Source: an uncultured Anaeroplasma sp.
Lineage (GTDB): Bacteria; Bacillota_I; Bacilli_A; Acholeplasmatales; Anaeroplasmataceae
Assembly (NCBI GenBank): GCA_934216145.1
Contig: CAKQBG010000016.1
Span: 1-35,200 of the forward strand
DNA: 35,200 bases
Reading direction: 5' to 3'
The translations under genes were made by a program, and so were the position numbers. How positions within the stretch are numbered: the first letter of the stretch is position 1; every line of letters begins with the position of its first letter. Below the pieces are notes generated by a model. It was not told where the DNA came from. It did not search any database and saw only the letters and a list, made by a program, of their open reading frames with translations. Below are positions 22,316 to 32,100 of this stretch, piece by piece.

Positions 22316-22349
22316 ATTTATATAATATCATATTTTTAACTTTTGTCAA
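22299..22349 (-). promoter_or_regulatory. Small-RNA promoter with one operator box
   Basis: The boxes TTGACA (22349-22344) and TATTAT (22327-22322) have a 16-base spacer. A perfect GTTAG-N6-CTAAC box (22299-22314) follows. The stretch TATTATATAAATAGTTAG is identical to that in the flavodoxin promoter. No second box lies 35 bp downstream. Confidence 0.75.
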
Positions 22350-22367
22350 CAACTATTTAACATTAAT

Positions 22368-22760
22368 TTATATTTCTAATAATAAAATATCCTGTAGGTA
22401 TATTCTTTCTTTATTACTTAAAACTAAATAGCCATCAATCAAATTTATTTTAATAATAATTCCTTTAACCTTAACATAACTTCCTCCACTTTTTTTCAAA
22501 TCAGGAATAAAATAGGTTATACTAACTTCTAATTTTTTTTTATTATTTAAAATAAAATTAAGCTTTTGATCTAAAAGCTCTTTTTGATTTTCATCTAATT
22601 CTATTTTCTTATCAACAATTCTTTCTGATTCTCTAATTTGATCACTAAAGCCATTTAAGGCTTGAAATGGTGCAAATTGACTAGCTCTATCAGAAATACT
22701 CATTTGAGGATATTTTGATTTAGGTCTAGCCAAATTAATTATATCATCATAATTTTTCAT
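22368..22760 (-). CDS. YolD-like family protein
   Basis: The 130-residue protein has the YolD signature MSISDRASQFAPFQALNGFSDQI near 20-42, with RESERIVDKKIELDE following and a C-terminal beta region. YolD-like proteins are encoded next to Y-family polymerases such as UvrX in Bacillus and are thought to be UmuD-like accessory factors, though their action is not settled. The start overlaps the polymerase stop by four bases (ATGA), which shows TGA acts as a stop here and that translation is coupled. No terminator follows before the small-RNA promoter. Confidence 0.88.
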   Translation of the reverse strand: MKNYDDIINLARPKSKYPQMSISDRASQFAPFQALNGFSDQIRESERIVDKKIELDENQKELLDQKLNFILNNKKKLEVSITYFIPDLKKSGGSYVKVKGIIIKINLIDGYLVLSNKERIYLQDILLLEI

Positions 22761-24256
22761 GCCTTATGACCTCCAATTTGTCTATTCCTCTCAATTGTTG
22801 TTGCTCCATCCTCAAGATTCATTCCTTTAAGAATTGAGTTCTTTCCATATTTATTTTTTATCATTAAAATTGTTTTTTGATTATTCATAGATTTATTTCT
22901 AGCCTCTTCTTCCTTTTTCTCTGCTAAAAGAAGCTTATCATAATCTGTAAATAAATCTAATTGAACTCTTTTTTCAACCTTAGTGCTCTCATTAATTAAA
23001 TTAGAAGCAACTATATTAATTCTTCTAATAATTAAATTTTCTTTAGCCACTCTACAATATAGCATTTCAAACAATGGTAAAAGCTCCTTAAAGCTTGAAG
23101 AATAATTCTTAATCTCAAAGCCTCCGTGAGTAGGCTTAGGAGTAGCTCTACCATAATGATCAAGCTCAATATCTCCCTTATAATTAGAATTAATATTATC
23201 ATTATCATAGCCTATGTATAATGAAAACTGTTTAGCTAAAAGCTTCTTAGAGGTTAAATCAAGACATAACCCCTCAAACATTTCTTTAGCTACTAATAAT
23301 CCCTTTTGAAAGTCATAGCCACAATGAAGAACCTGACCAGTAGAAATACTAGTAGCCTTTGGCTTATAAGCCTTTATATCCTTTATTTCTGTTGGCTCAT
23401 AGCCCCAGGCATGATCAATTAATAGCTCAGCATTCTTTCCAAATTCTTTAAATAATAATCTTTCATTAAAATATTCATCATCACTACCTAATGAGCATCT
23501 TGCAACATCACCCATTGTTTCTAACCCTAAAAGCTCAAGTCTTCTAGCTATGCCTCCTCCGACTCTCCAAAAGTCTGTTAATGGCTTATGATTCCAAAGC
23601 TTCTTACGATATTCAATTTCATCTAAATAAGCTATTCTAAAGCCATTTGTAGGATCAATATGCTTACTAACAATATCCATTGCTACCTTAGCTAAATACA
23701 AATTTGTACCTAACCCAGCTGTAGCAGTAATACCTGTTTCAAATAAAATATCCTTAATTACACTTTCAGCTAGCTCATATGGCTTCATTTTTAAAGCATA
23801 CAAATAATCAGTTACATCGATAAATACCTCATCTATAGAATAAACATGAATATCATCCTTTGAAAAATATTTTAAATATATTTTATAAATAGTAGTGCTT
23901 ACATTAATATAATGAGACATCTTTGGAGTAGCAGCATGAAAATTAATCGCATAATCAGGATGAGTCTTAAACATACTTAAGCTTGTAGCCTCCCCCTTAA
24001 AGCAATGATCACTAATACGCTTTTTTCTTTCTTTATTAATCTCTTTAACCTTCGCAATAACCTCAAATAGCCTTGCTCTACCAGGAATACCAAAGGACTT
24101 TAGAGCTGGAGATACTGCTAGACATATAGTCTTTTCAGTTCTAGACATATCAGCTACAACCAAAAACTCATCTAGTGGTTCAAAATGAGCCAGTACACAT
24201 TCACATGATGCATAAAAGGATTTTAAATCTATACACATATATATTTTATTATTCAT
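22757..24256 (-). CDS. Y-family DNA polymerase (UmuC/UvrX-like)
   Basis: This is a translesion DNA polymerase of 499 residues. The catalytic site has CIDLKSFYASCE near 8-19 and YSIDEVFIDVTD near 145-156, which supply the metal-binding acidic residues. A helix-hairpin-helix region follows near DFWRVGGGIARRLELLGLETMGDVA, then the little-finger domain. The beta-clamp motif QLDLF lies near residue 436. The C-terminal Lys/Asn-rich tail after the clamp motif ends with RNRQIGGHKA. It forms a two-gene operon with yolD as in the UvrX group. I found no clear LexA box (GAAC-N4-GTTC) in the 24257-24405 upstream region, so SOS control is not shown. Confidence 0.92.
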   Translation of the reverse strand: MNNKIYMCIDLKSFYASCECVLAHFEPLDEFLVVADMSRTEKTICLAVSPALKSFGIPGRARLFEVIAKVKEINKERKKRISDHCFKGEATSLSMFKTHPDYAINFHAATPKMSHYINVSTTIYKIYLKYFSKDDIHVYSIDEVFIDVTDYLYALKMKPYELAESVIKDILFETGITATAGLGTNLYLAKVAMDIVSKHIDPTNGFRIAYLDEIEYRKKLWNHKPLTDFWRVGGGIARRLELLGLETMGDVARCSLGSDDEYFNERLLFKEFGKNAELLIDHAWGYEPTEIKDIKAYKPKATSISTGQVLHCGYDFQKGLLVAKEMFEGLCLDLTSKKLLAKQFSLYIGYDNDNINSNYKGDIELDHYGRATPKPTHGGFEIKNYSSSFKELLPLFEMLYCRVAKENLIIRRINIVASNLINESTKVEKRVQLDLFTDYDKLLLAEKKEEEARNKSMNNQKTILMIKNKYGKNSILKGMNLEDGATTIERNRQIGGHKA

Positions 24257-24405
24257 TTATGCATCACTTCCTTACTAGAAATATTTTATATTAAAACGAT
24301 TAATTTATAAATATCTAAGCAGTATAATTATTCTTTTTAATATTATTACCAATTTTAATAAAAATGATTAATTTTCAATTCAATAATTAGCATTGACAAA
24401 AAAAA

Positions 24406-24429
24406 GGATAACCCTGTTTTGGATTATCC
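24406..24429 (-). terminator. Terminator of the SEC-C gene
   Basis: A stem of GGATAACC with GGATTATCC (one bulged base) is followed on the minus strand by a run of eight T residues. The next 150 bases toward the polymerase gene are AT-rich and hold no clear promoter. Confidence 0.8.
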
Positions 24430-24438
24430 TAAAAATTA

Positions 24439-25521
24439 TTAAGCTTGCTTAGCTCCACAGCACTTCTTATATTTTTTTCCACTTCCACATGGACATGGAT
24501 CATTTCTACCAATCTTCTTTGTATTAACAAAAGGAGTACGATTATTGTTCACTGCTTTTGGCTTAGATTGCATTGGCGACAATTCAGCTGGAGAAAAACC
24601 TCTATTAAATACTGATGGTGTATTGTTATAACAATCAGCCATAAGTCCAACAATAGAATTAATATCATCCATAGCTAAACTAGAAAGTTCATTTTTAATA
24701 ATATCATTAATAAATGACTTAAAATCCTTACCAAATAAAGAAACTCTATTTAAATTTACAGTAATTTCAGAAGCCTTATCTTGATTTTTAATTAAATCAT
24801 TAAGCTTACTAGCAAGTGTAACATACTTCTCATTTAAAATTACATCATAAGAATATAATGTATGAATTAATTCTGGTTGAATTAGCTTATACTTCTTATC
24901 CTCTTGAAGCTTTACAATCTCTTTAAGCTCATCATCACTATAATTTGTTGATGAATAAGTCTTAGTATTACTATCGTATAGAAAGCCAATAATATCATTT
25001 GGTAATTCTGAAATAATAGCCTCAAGCTCAGCCTCACTAACATCCTTATATTCATCTTTTTGTTGAACTAAGGCCAAAACATGATTAATACTATAATTAG
25101 CATATAAAATATCAGCACAATCAATACACTCAATAACCCAATGATATTTATAATGTAAATCCTGATTCTTTTGAGTCATTAATGGCTTTAATGCTACTCT
25201 AGCCTCATCAATCATCATTAGCTTATCTTCTTCGTTATAGCAATAGCCAGTTTGAAGAATACTAGTAACAGTTGAATAATCACTAATATTCTTCATTGAA
25301 ATACTTTTATTCTTATAAATCTTAACAAGAGTAGCAAATTCAGTATCATTTAGAAATAATAATGAAGTCCAAGCATTATTTTGATCTAATGTATATTCAA
25401 CTAATTTATTAATTAATCCTTCCTTATCAAGCTTTGAAACACCTTTAATACCTCTAGTATCAAGCATATCAAGTAGCTCAGCCTTTTTATATTTTTTTAA
25501 ATTATCACTTATCTTTTCCAT
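24439..25521 (-). CDS. SEC-C motif protein with an N-terminal SAP/Rho-N-like domain
   Basis: The 360-residue protein ends in the zinc motif [20 protein letters not shown], the SEC-C pattern (C-x-C-x8-C-C) also found at the end of SecA. The first 50 residues, with [37 protein letters not shown], look like a SAP or Rho N-terminal helix pair that binds nucleic acid. The middle (about 55-310) is helical and acidic with no family I recognise. Many Firmicutes encode similar stand-alone SEC-C proteins with unknown function, possibly on ribosomes. It is a single-gene unit with a strong promoter. The ribosome site is AGAAGGG, 7 bases upstream of the ATG. Confidence 0.75.
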   Translation of the reverse strand: MEKISDNLKKYKKAELLDMLDTRGIKGVSKLDKEGLINKLVEYTLDQNNAWTSLLFLNDTEFATLVKIYKNKSISMKNISDYSTVTSILQTGYCYNEEDKLMMIDEARVALKPLMTQKNQDLHYKYHWVIECIDCADILYANYSINHVLALVQQKDEYKDVSEAELEAIISELPNDIIGFLYDSNTKTYSSTNYSDDELKEIVKLQEDKKYKLIQPELIHTLYSYDVILNEKYVTLASKLNDLIKNQDKASEITVNLNRVSLFGKDFKSFINDIIKNELSSLAMDDINSIVGLMADCYNNTPSVFNRGFSPAELSPMQSKPKAVNNNRTPFVNTKKIGRNDPCPCGSGKKYKKCCGAKQA

Positions 25522-25568
25522 AATAAATCCCTTCTAACACAAGTAAATAAATAATTCTTATAGTGAAA

Positions 25569-25597
25569 ATTATATAGATATTTTTCTATAAAATCAA
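25569..25597 (-). promoter_or_regulatory. SEC-C gene promoter
   Basis: The boxes TTGATT (25597-25592) and TATAAT (25574-25569) have a 17-base spacer. A weak AT-rich hairpin overlaps them and is the only terminator candidate for the ABC exporter upstream. Confidence 0.7.
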
Positions 25598-25635
25598 TAA
25601 AAATTTACAAATTAACCAAAAACAAATATTTTTCA

Positions 25636-28401
25636 TTATTCAACACTCTTTAAAGAATCAATCATATCAATTTTTCTTAAAGAGAAATGTGCTATAAAAT
25701 TAATTATCAATGTAAATAAAATCGATAATAATGTAGTATATAGGAAGCTTAATGGTTTTACACCATAAATAAATCTAACTCTATCTATCTCTACAGTTTT
25801 AGATACTAAAATGGCTAAGAAATAGCCTAAAATAAGACCCAATACAATTCCTATTACAGTTAATATAATATTTTCAGAGGTAATATATCTATCAACCTCC
25901 TTATCATAAAAGCCTAAAACCTTTAATGTAGCAATTTCTCTTTTTCTTTCATGCATATTAATATTTGATAAATTATATAAAACTACAAAGCTTAATAAGC
26001 ATGATAATATTATTAATATTAAAACAACCTTATTTAAAGAACCAAGCATATCACTAGCAGATTTAATTAATTCATTAGAATAGATAACATTTAGTATTCT
26101 ATTAGTCTCTAATAAATCAGTTGATAATTCAAGCTTTTCTTGATCATTCAACTGAATAGTATTAAAGAATGTCATATTAGGCTTAAATTGAAATCCTAAG
26201 TTTTTATAGCATTCCTCAGAAATGTAAATATAATGCGAAATATAATTCTCTACAATTTTAGAAATAACAAATTCAAATTCTATTCCATCTGAATCGATTG
26301 CTTTTATTTTATCATTTACCTTAAGCTTTAAAACCTGAGCTAACTTATCAGAAATAAAGCAGGTATTAGAATCAAGCTTTACTTCTTCTTTAGTATCCTT
26401 AGTTCTTAATGTTAAAAGCTTATCAAGATTATCATCCTTAGGTAAAACTAATATAAAGCCCTCATGCTTATCCATTGTAACATTGATTTGTTCAATAGAA
26501 TAAAATTCCGTTATTTTAGGATTAGCTAATGCTTCTTTTAAATCATTAATATCCTCATTACTTGAATAGGCAATCGCGTCGCTTTTAAATATTTCCTCAT
26601 ATTGCATTTTAGGTAAATCAATAATAGAATCTCTAATTCCAAAGCCAGCAAGCATTAGCATTGCTCCTCCAGCAATACCAAAAATAGTAACTAAGCATCT
26701 TCTTTTATATCTAAATAAATTTCTTGTTGTAATCTTTTTAGAAAAGGACATTCTATTCCAAATAAATTTTATTCTTTCTAAAAGAATTCTTTTTCCATTC
26801 TTAGGGGCCTTTGGTCTTAATAGCTCACTAGGCTTTTCCTTAAGGACCTTTAATGCTGTATAAATAGTTGCGCCAACTATACAAAGTATTGTTAATAAAA
26901 AGCCAAATAATATACTTTTAGTATTAAAACAAAAATTAAATATTGGTAAATAAAATAAAATACCATAAATACTAAATATCAAGGAAGGGATAATATAGGT
27001 GCCTAATAATGCTCCTATAATGCCACCAATTAATGTAGCTAAAAGGCTAAAGAATATATATTTAAATAATATCTGATAATTACTAAAACCTAAAGATTTA
27101 AGTGTACCTAAGCCAATTCTATCATCCTCAACCATTCTACTCATTGATACTAAACTTATAAGTATGGCAACTAAATAAAATACAATTGGGAATATTTTAG
27201 ATAAATTAGAAATACTTTCAGTATCATTTATATATTCCTGATAAACACTATAATCTGTTCTATCATAAATATGATATTTAGATTTTAGTTTAGATTTTTC
27301 TTCTATTTTAGCATCTTCAAGAGATTTTAATGCCGAATTATAGGTATCTAAGGCAAGATTTCTATTTTCATCTATTTCGTTATATTTATTAATTGCAGTA
27401 ACTAATAATTCTTTTTTTTCTAAATAATCCTTATATTCACTTGAGCTTTCATCTAATTCACTAAGATAATTATCTATTAAGGATACATAAGTAGATAAAT
27501 TATTCTTTTCTAATTCTATTCCATCAGGAGAATTATCTTTAAGCATTTTATCAAGCACTTCTTCATTTGAATTCAATTTTTCAACTACTGAATTATAATC
27601 AGCCTCAATTTCAGTTCTTTTTTCTTCAATTATAGAATCCACTACCTCATCAATTCTATTATTCTCTCTTACATCTTTAATATCCTCAAGACTTATTTTT
27701 AGTTTATCAAGTTCAGCTAAATAGCTAGCTGACGATGTCTCAAGTTTTTTTAAAGAATTAGATGTAATATAAATTGAAGTATAGTAGTCAAAATTAAAGG
27801 CATCATCAACCATATAAGAATAAAAATGAATTTTACCACTACCTACATTTGTTTTACCTCTATTATATCCAACTCCAGTTGAATTTAAATATAACGGAGA
27901 ATATATAACACCTGTAATAGTTAAAATATTTTCATGTAACTTATCACTATCAATAGTAATCTTATCATTTATAGATAAGGAATTTGCCGATAAAAAATTA
28001 TCCTCAACTACTATTTCATTATTATTTTCAGGTAATCTACCTTCCTTTAGATCAATTTTATTAATTAGAACTGGTAAACTATTAATTTCAATAACATACT
28101 CATTGTCCTTGTTATTATATATAGCGGGAATACTTTTAGATTTTTCTATATAATCAACACCACTAGCTTTACTAAATTCTTTAATATCATTATCATTTAA
28201 TCCTAATGTTGATTGAAGCTTTATATCATAAATATTATATTCATCATATAAAGTATCTAAGCTATTAAGCATATCTGGAGATGTTGATTGTAATCCTACA
28301 AAAACAAAAACTCCAAGCATACTCATTATTAATAAGGAAATAAATCTAGGTAAAGATTTTTTTACTTCTCTTATACTAGTAGTAATAATTCTATTTTTCA
28401 T
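25636..28401 (-). CDS. ABC transporter permease with two FtsX domains
   Basis: The 921-residue membrane protein has one N-terminal helix (about 16-38), a large outside domain, three helices around 395-510, a second outside domain, and three helices near 780-910. This is the doubled FtsX/MacB-type layout. A helical, highly charged stretch (about 215-370, rich in Glu, Lys and Asn) looks like a coiled coil in the first outside domain. The C-terminal NINMHERKREIATLKVLGFYDKEV is the usual coupling helix region. Such permeases usually export peptides, lipids or drugs, or act as mechanical sensors with no transport. The gene follows its ATPase with a 4-base gap. The substrate is unknown. Confidence 0.88.
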   Translation of the reverse strand: MKNRIITTSIREVKKSLPRFISLLIMSMLGVFVFVGLQSTSPDMLNSLDTLYDEYNIYDIKLQSTLGLNDNDIKEFSKASGVDYIEKSKSIPAIYNNKDNEYVIEINSLPVLINKIDLKEGRLPENNNEIVVEDNFLSANSLSINDKITIDSDKLHENILTITGVIYSPLYLNSTGVGYNRGKTNVGSGKIHFYSYMVDDAFNFDYYTSIYITSNSLKKLETSSASYLAELDKLKISLEDIKDVRENNRIDEVVDSIIEEKRTEIEADYNSVVEKLNSNEEVLDKMLKDNSPDGIELEKNNLSTYVSLIDNYLSELDESSSEYKDYLEKKELLVTAINKYNEIDENRNLALDTYNSALKSLEDAKIEEKSKLKSKYHIYDRTDYSVYQEYINDTESISNLSKIFPIVFYLVAILISLVSMSRMVEDDRIGLGTLKSLGFSNYQILFKYIFFSLLATLIGGIIGALLGTYIIPSLIFSIYGILFYLPIFNFCFNTKSILFGFLLTILCIVGATIYTALKVLKEKPSELLRPKAPKNGKRILLERIKFIWNRMSFSKKITTRNLFRYKRRCLVTIFGIAGGAMLMLAGFGIRDSIIDLPKMQYEEIFKSDAIAYSSNEDINDLKEALANPKITEFYSIEQINVTMDKHEGFILVLPKDDNLDKLLTLRTKDTKEEVKLDSNTCFISDKLAQVLKLKVNDKIKAIDSDGIEFEFVISKIVENYISHYIYISEECYKNLGFQFKPNMTFFNTIQLNDQEKLELSTDLLETNRILNVIYSNELIKSASDMLGSLNKVVLILIILSCLLSFVVLYNLSNINMHERKREIATLKVLGFYDKEVDRYITSENIILTVIGIVLGLILGYFLAILVSKTVEIDRVRFIYGVKPLSFLYTTLLSILFTLIINFIAHFSLRKIDMIDSLKSVE

Positions 28402-28405
28402 AATA

Positions 28406-29107
28406 TCACCACTCTATCTTTTCAATAGGAGTAGGATTTTCATTAATAATTACATCCTCACAACAGCCATTTTTAAATCTAATAACCTTATCTGCCATTG
28501 GAGCTATCGCACTATTATGAGTAATGATAACTACTGTCATTTTATTTTCTCTAGCTTCTTTTTCTAAAAGCTTAAGAATTTGCTTACCTGTATTATAATC
28601 AAGTGCGCCTGTAGGCTCATCACATAATAGAAGCTTAGGATTTTTAGCAATAGCTCTGGCAATCGCGACTCTTTGTTGTTCTCCACCAGATAATTGAGAT
28701 GGAAAATTATTCATTCTATCTTCAAGACCAACTGATTTCAAAACATCCTTAGGATTATGAGAATCATTGCAAAGCTGAACGGCAAGCTCAACATTCTCTA
28801 GAGCTGTAAGATTTTGAACTAAATTATAGAATTGAAAGACAAAGCCTATATCATTTCTTCTATATGATATTAATTCCTTTCTCTTTAAATTTGACACATT
28901 TAAATTATCAACTAAAACTGTACCACTAGTTGGATTATCCATACCACCTAATATATTTAACGCTGTAGTTTTTCCAGCACCAGATGGACCTAAAATACAA
29001 ACAAGTTCTCCTTTTTCAATACGAAATGAGGTATTATTTAAAGCATTTATAGTAACCTCACCCATTTGATAAACTTTATTAACATTCTTAAATTCAATAT
29101 ATGACAT
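28406..29107 (-). CDS. ABC transporter ATP-binding protein (MacB/LolD type)
   Basis: The 233-residue ATPase powers the FtsX-type permease downstream. Walker A is [12 protein letters not shown] near 40-51, the Q-loop is [20 protein letters not shown], the signature is [14 protein letters not shown], Walker B is [12 protein letters not shown], and the H-loop is VIITHN. The pattern is of the MacB/LolD/FtsE group (LSGGEQQR). The gene starts 10 bases after glutamate synthase with its own AAGGAGAA ribosome site, so it may be cotranscribed with it. This is an unusual neighbour, and the shared operon does not itself show a shared function. Confidence 0.95.
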   Translation of the reverse strand: MSYIEFKNVNKVYQMGEVTINALNNTSFRIEKGELVCILGPSGAGKTTALNILGGMDNPTSGTVLVDNLNVSNLKRKELISYRRNDIGFVFQFYNLVQNLTALENVELAVQLCNDSHNPKDVLKSVGLEDRMNNFPSQLSGGEQQRVAIARAIAKNPKLLLCDEPTGALDYNTGKQILKLLEKEARENKMTVVIITHNSAIAPMADKVIRFKNGCCEDVIINENPTPIEKIEW

Positions 29108-29117
29108 GTTATTCTCC

Positions 29118-32100
29118 TTATTTTACACCTTCAATAAAGGCCTTTAATAAGGGATCATCTTCATCCTTGTATTTATTGATAAGCTCACCAATATGATAAT
29201 AATCATTTGGAATCAATTTAACATATTCACTCATATTTAAATTATCCCTAACAATTTTACCATATTTAGAATCAGTATGCAAAATAAACGAATCCAATAA
29301 TTCCTTTAATTCCTTATAATCCTCATCATTAACCTCATATATCTTGGCTAATGATAAATTTATATTAGCTAAATTTTCATTTGTAGCCTTAATATAAGCT
29401 ACTCCTCCACTCATACCAGAAGCAAAATTCTTTCCAATTTTATCTAAAATCAAAACTCTTCCACCAGTCATATATTCAAGTCCGTGGCTACCAATACTAA
29501 TTGCGACTAAAGAAGCACCTGAATTTCTAACACCAAATCTTTCTCCACAAATACCATTAATATAGCCCTCTCCACTTGTAGCGCCATAAAATAGAACATT
29601 TCCAGCAATAATATTATCTTCCTCATTAAAACTAAAATCCTTAAATGGAGTTAAAGAAATAATACCACCTGATAGCCCCTTACCTAAATAATCATTAGCA
29701 TCTCCTAATATTTTAATACTAACACCATTAATTAAAAAGGCTCCAGATGAATTTCCGGCATTACCAATACAATCTATTTCAATATCATTATCCTTTAATT
29801 CAAAATTATTTTTTACAATATAATTAGATAAATAGGTACCAATAGCACGATTAGTGTTTTCTACAACAACACTAATTTTAGATTTTTTATGATATTTAAA
29901 GGTATTTTGAGCTAAAGGAATAAGCTTTCTTGAATCTATAGTGTTACTAAAATCAATTTTTTTATATTCCTCAAAATGAAAATGAGTTTTGCCATAACAA
30001 TCACTCTTAAATAAAACATCATCAAATGTTAATCCTCTAAATTTTCTTGGCTTTATATATTCAACATGACCTATCATCTCATTAACAGTATGAAATCCTA
30101 ACTCTGCCATAATCTCTCTAACTTCTCTTGCAAGCATTAACATTAAATTAATGACATAAGTATCCTTACCCTTAAAGTTTTCTCTTAGCTTCTCATTTTG
30201 AGTAGCTACACCAAATGGACAGGTATTTAAATTGCATACCTTTAGCATTTTACAGCCAATCGCGACAAGAGGAAGTGTTGCAAAGCTATATAAATCAGCT
30301 CCTAATAATGCCGCAATAACAATATCTCTACCAGTTAAAAGCTTACCATCTGCTTCTATTTTTACTCTTTCTCTTAAATTATTTAAAATTAGAGTTTGAT
30401 GTGCTTCACTTAAACCTATTTCAAAAGGAATACCAGCATGGCTTACACTAGTTTTAGGTGCCGCACCAGTACCACCATCAAAACCAGATATTACAACCTT
30501 ATTTGCACCAGCCTTAACAACACCAGATGAAACTGTACCAACACCAGCCTCACTTACAAGCTTAACTGATATTAAAGCTTCAGGATTAGCATTCTTTAAA
30601 TCATAAATTAGCTGTGCTAAATCCTCAATAGAATAAATATCATGATGTGGTGGTGGAGATATTAATTGAACTCCAGGAGTAGAATGTCTAGCCTTAGCTA
30701 TCCATGGAAATACCTTATTTTTAGGTAAATTTCCACCCTCACCAGGCTTTGCACCCTGTGCTACCTTTATTTGAATCTCCTTAGCGCTAACTAAATAACT
30801 AATATCAACACCAAAGCGTCCTGATGCTACCTGCTTAATAGCACTATTATAAATAGTATTATATCTTTCCTTTTCTTCTCCACCCTCACCACTATTAGAC
30901 ATAGCGTGAAGCTTATTCATAGCCATAGCTAAAGTTTCATGAGCTTCCTTTGAAATCGCACCAAAGCTCATCGCACCAACTGAAAATCTTTTAACAATAG
31001 AATATTCATCCTCAACTGAATCAATAGAAATAGGATTTTTATATTCTAATTCAAATAAATCTCTTAAATGAATTAGCTTACTATTAACGCGGCTAGTATA
31101 TTTTTTAAATGTATTATAATCATTATTTACTACCGCATCCTGAATTAAACTAATTGACTCCTTATCTAAGGCCATATCCTCTTTATCATTATTTAAACCA
31201 AAATATCTCTTATATAAATCCTCTTCAATTTCCTTTAAGCCTTTACCAGAAATCGCACTACGAGTAGTGGGGAAATAAGAAGAAACAACATCATTAGCTA
31301 AACCAATAACCTCAAATATTTGAGCACCATTATAGGATTGAATAGTTGAAATTCCCATTTTACTCATAATCTTAGTAATCCCCTTAGTTACACCCTCTAT
31401 ATAGTTTCTTGAGGCATCATTATATGACATATCAATTGTCCCTTTTTCAATTTGTCTTCTAATAATTTCAAAAACAAATCTAGGGCATACAGCCGTAACA
31501 CCATAACCAATTAAACAAGCAAAATGATGAATTTCTCTTGGCTCATAAGAATCCAATATTAAAGAAGCATGTGTTCTTAAAGATTTAGCGGTTAAATAAG
31601 CATGAACCTTTGATGAGATTAATAACGCTGGTAAGGCTATATTATCTTCATTTGCGTTTTTATCTGTTAAAACAATAACAGAAGCACCTGCTAATATTTC
31701 TTGATGGGCCTTCTCACATATTCTATCAATAGCAGAAGCTAATCCTTCCTCCTTTTTAAATAAAATCTCAACCTCACTAACTTTAATATCATTAGTACCA
31801 TTCTTCTTTATTTCCTCGAGCTCTGATAAAGAAATAATAGGACTTCTTAGTTTAATTCTTCTAGCATTTAAGGAAGTAGGATTAATTAAATTCCCCTCTC
31901 TACCAACATATATTCTTTGACTTGTAACAATATATTCACGAATAGAATCAATAGGTGGATTAGTTACCTGAGCGAAATTTTCATAAAAATAATCATATAA
32001 TAAATGAGATTTGTTAGACAAAATAGGTAAAGGCTTATCATAACCCATCGCAACTGTTTTATCCTGCTTATTCTTAGTTAAATAAATAATAGAATTATTA

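Noticed and set aside
22757..22760. Possible Mycoplasma-like code with TGA read as Trp
   Set aside because: TGA ends the polymerase gene in an ATGA overlap and Trp codons in conserved places are TGG.
24257..24405. Search for a LexA operator before the Y-family polymerase
   Set aside because: No GAAC-N4-GTTC or close variant was found.
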